From Gemmatimonadota bacterium (lineage in GTDB: Bacteria; Gemmatimonadota; Gemmatimonadetes; Gemmatimonadales; Gemmatimonadaceae): a DNA stretch of 16,511 bases. A program made the position numbers and the translations under genes. How positions within the stretch are numbered: the stretch's first letter is position 1; each line of letters starts with the position of its first letter. This document shows, piece after piece, positions 14,826 to 16,511 of the stretch. Below the pieces are notes generated by a model that saw only the letters and a program-made list of their open reading frames with translations, searched no databases and was not told the origin of the DNA. The stretch covers positions 1-16,511 of the forward strand of contig CANGXK010000019.1 of the NCBI GenBank assembly GCA_947457715.1. Direction: 5' to 3'.

Positions 14826-15220
14826 GCCTCACTCTTCTGCGCACCGCAGCGGATGCGGCGCGCGCCCATGCGTGGTGTCCGTACTCGCACTATCCTGTGG
14901 GAGCCGCACTGGAGGCGGATGACGGGCGTGTCTACGTTGGCTGTAACGTGGAGAACGCGTCGTATCCGGCCGGGACCTGTGCCGAGCGCGTGGCGCTCGG
15001 GGCCGCGATCGCCGATGGGGCGCGTCGGTTTGTACGCATTGTGATCACGTCGGCGGCGGCTGAGCCGACGCCACCGTGTGGGATCTGTCGTCAGGCGCTG
15101 GTGGAGTTCGCCCCAGCGCTCGAAATCGTCGCCGTGACGCCCGACGGGCGTACGGCGAACTGGTCGTTGGCGGAACTGTTGCCCGCGCCATTCACGCCTG
15201 CTTCGCTCGAGAATGCCTGA
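14822..15220 (+). CDS. cdd: Cytidine deaminase
   Basis: This enzyme hydrolytically deaminates cytidine and deoxycytidine to uridine and deoxyuridine in pyrimidine salvage. The 132-residue protein is the short homotetrameric type. Zinc ligands are C53, C86 and C89, and the catalytic glutamate is E55, within TCAERVAL and PPCGICRQAL; these positions equal those of the B. subtilis enzyme. The substrate-binding CNVENASYP segment (41-49) is also present. The start overlaps the deoB stop (ATGA). Pairing with deoB makes biochemical sense, since deaminated nucleosides are phosphorolysed and the sugar phosphate then goes to DeoB. The phosphorylase itself is not in this window. Confidence 0.96.
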   Translation: MSLTLLRTAADAARAHAWCPYSHYPVGAALEADDGRVYVGCNVENASYPAGTCAERVALGAAIADGARRFVRIVITSAAAEPTPPCGICRQALVEFAPALEIVAVTPDGRTANWSLAELLPAPFTPASLENA

Positions 15221-16508
15221 GCGCGTTCGCTGTATCTCGTGGCCGCGTCGTCGCGGCCCTCTCCTGCTCTGCGGACTCGTGCTCGCGGCCGTTTCGGCCG
15301 CGGCGTGCACGGAGTCGCTCGACGGTGGCGCTGCCTGCCCGTCGTTGTGTCCGTCGAAGGCGGAGTCCTTCCGCGACACCATTGTCGACGCGGTCGTCCT
15401 CGACAGTTCGCTCGGCGGCTATCCGGCGCTCGGCCTCTCGCCGTACCTGCTGATCGCCAACCGTCCGGATACGGTCGTCACCAGCGCCATCCTCCGGTTC
15501 GACGCGCTGCCGACGGTGTTCAGTGCGAACAAGGGGGCCGCGGTCGACTCCATCACGGCCGTCGACTCGGTATACCTGCGGTTCCCGCTCGATAGCACCG
15601 GCCGTCGCGGCAACACGCCCGTCACGCTCGAAGTGTACGACGTCGATACCACGGCGTCCGATTCGGTCGCGGCTGTCGTGCAGTCACTCTTCCGGGCGGA
15701 TCGCAAGATCGGTTCGTTGGTGGTGACGCCTTCGGCGATCGGTGACTCGATCCGTATTCCGTTTTCGAAGACAGTGATGGCCGCCAAGATTGCGGCGAAG
15801 GGGCGCCTGCGCCTCGGCGTGCGCATGCGTGGTGGATCCGGTCAGCTCCGCGCGGTGGCGTTCGTGGCCGGTGCCGGCGCGCCCACCGTCGTGTTTGACC
15901 CGAGCACCGATACCACCTACGCGCCGCAGCAGATTTCGCCGAGCACGATCGTGCCCAACACGACGGCCGACGTTGAGCTGGCGTACTCGGTGTACACGAT
16001 CAGCGAGCTCGCCTCGCCGCCGCCCGGCGCGAACACCTTGATCGTCGGTGGCTTCCCGGCGTATCGGTCGTATCTGCGCTTCAACGTGCCGACCCGCATT
16101 ACCGATTCCAGCACGATCGTGCGCGCTGAGGTGCTGCTCACCCAGCAGGCGTCGAGCTTCGGCAATGCGGCGGAGTCGGTGGGTCTCTTCGCGCTGGTCC
16201 CGACCACGACCAGTCTCGTGACCGACCTGCGTCGTATTCTCGATCTGGCGGCCGCCGGTTCGTTCGCCGGCGTCGACTCCACGCTGCTGGTTCCGTCATC
16301 GGCCGGTGTGCGGGCGGTGAATGTGCTGGCACTCGCCCGGACGTGGCGCACCTTGCCCACGAACGTCCCGCGGGCCATCGCCTTCAAGATCGGTCTCGAA
16401 GGCGCGCAGCCCGCCGAGTTGCGCTTCTACTCCAGCGAAGCGCCGGCCAGTCTGCGCCCACGTCTGCGTATCACTTATCTCCCGCGTTCGGAGTTCGTCC
16501 TCCCGTGA
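15213..16508 (+). CDS. Putative lipoprotein with two DNRLRE-like jelly-roll halves
   Basis: I do not recognise a named gene. The 431-residue product starts with a basic segment (PERVRCISWPRRR) and a hydrophobic helix ending in VSAAAC, where C32 is a possible lipidation site. The lipobox is weak, with Ala at -3, so simple secretion is possible. C42 and C46 (ACPSLCP) follow. The rest is Ser/Thr/Val-rich and beta-like. It reads as two similar halves: about 55-230, with LLIANRPDTVVTSAILRFD and ending PTVVFDP, and about 255-427, with LIVGGFPAYRSYLRFNVP and ending FYSSEAP then RPRLRITYLP. The second half strongly recalls the DNRLRE/CBM-like surface domain. The ATG at 15213 overlaps cdd by 8 bases with only a weak GAG upstream. 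It is complete in the window. The role is unknown, probably binding or structural in the envelope. Confidence 0.7.
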   Translation: MPERVRCISWPRRRGPLLLCGLVLAAVSAAACTESLDGGAACPSLCPSKAESFRDTIVDAVVLDSSLGGYPALGLSPYLLIANRPDTVVTSAILRFDALPTVFSANKGAAVDSITAVDSVYLRFPLDSTGRRGNTPVTLEVYDVDTTASDSVAAVVQSLFRADRKIGSLVVTPSAIGDSIRIPFSKTVMAAKIAAKGRLRLGVRMRGGSGQLRAVAFVAGAGAPTVVFDPSTDTTYAPQQISPSTIVPNTTADVELAYSVYTISELASPPPGANTLIVGGFPAYRSYLRFNVPTRITDSSTIVRAEVLLTQQASSFGNAAESVGLFALVPTTTSLVTDLRRILDLAAAGSFAGVDSTLLVPSSAGVRAVNVLALARTWRTLPTNVPRAIAFKIGLEGAQPAELRFYSSEAPASLRPRLRITYLPRSEFVLP

Positions 16509-16511
16509 TCC

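Noticed and set aside
1..16511. tRNA genes, CRISPR arrays, insertion sequences or phage genes
   Set aside because: No cloverleaf-like sequences, regularly spaced repeats, transposase motifs or integrase motifs were seen on either strand.

Overview
The window is high-GC chromosomal DNA (roughly 64% G+C by eye) with ten protein genes, nearly all housekeeping. I saw no insertion sequence, phage gene, tRNA, rRNA or CRISPR array. The gene types, the large M14-peptidase family at the left edge, the mixture of Shine-Dalgarno (SD) and SD-less starts, and the DNRLRE-like lipoprotein at the right edge suggest a Gram-negative bacterium of the Gemmatimonadota. This placement is an inference from protein style and was not tested by a search.

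Region 1 (1-2052) is the C-terminal part of a large zinc carboxypeptidase-like protein whose start lies outside the window. It is followed by an imperfect palindromic repeat (2070-2158) and a 354-base gene-free control region (2159-2512). That region holds a perfect 9-mer DnaA box, repeated TTCACG motifs, a plausible sigma-70-type promoter and small hairpins.

Region 2 (2513-10140) is a plus-strand cell-envelope, division and DNA-repair cluster: ftsZ, an M23 (LytM) endopeptidase whose TTG start overlaps the ftsZ stop, an uncharacterised VWA-fold membrane protein, ftsY and recG. A terminator-like hairpin lies inside the signal-peptide region of the M23 gene. A second, stronger one follows the M23 gene, so ftsZ and M23 probably form one transcription unit that can be attenuated internally. 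The VWA gene, ftsY and recG form the next group, and ftsY and recG overlap by one base.

Region 3 (10141-12466) holds asnS on the plus strand and mazG on the minus strand. They converge on a long palindrome (11625-11688) that probably ends transcription of both, and whose flank supplies the last codons of mazG.

Region 4 (12505-16508) diverges from mazG. It is a tightly overlapping operon of alr, deoB, cdd and a lipoprotein gene, with ATGA overlaps at alr/deoB and deoB/cdd and an 8-base overlap at cdd/lipoprotein. Alr makes D-alanine for peptidoglycan, DeoB and Cdd salvage nucleosides, and the lipoprotein is probably an envelope protein with two jelly-roll-like halves.

I did not find a clearly new biological system. 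The points most worth checking are the DnaA box and operator-like repeats upstream of ftsZ, the intragenic hairpin in the ftsZ-linked M23 gene, the uncharacterised VWA membrane protein, and the two palindromic repeat families.
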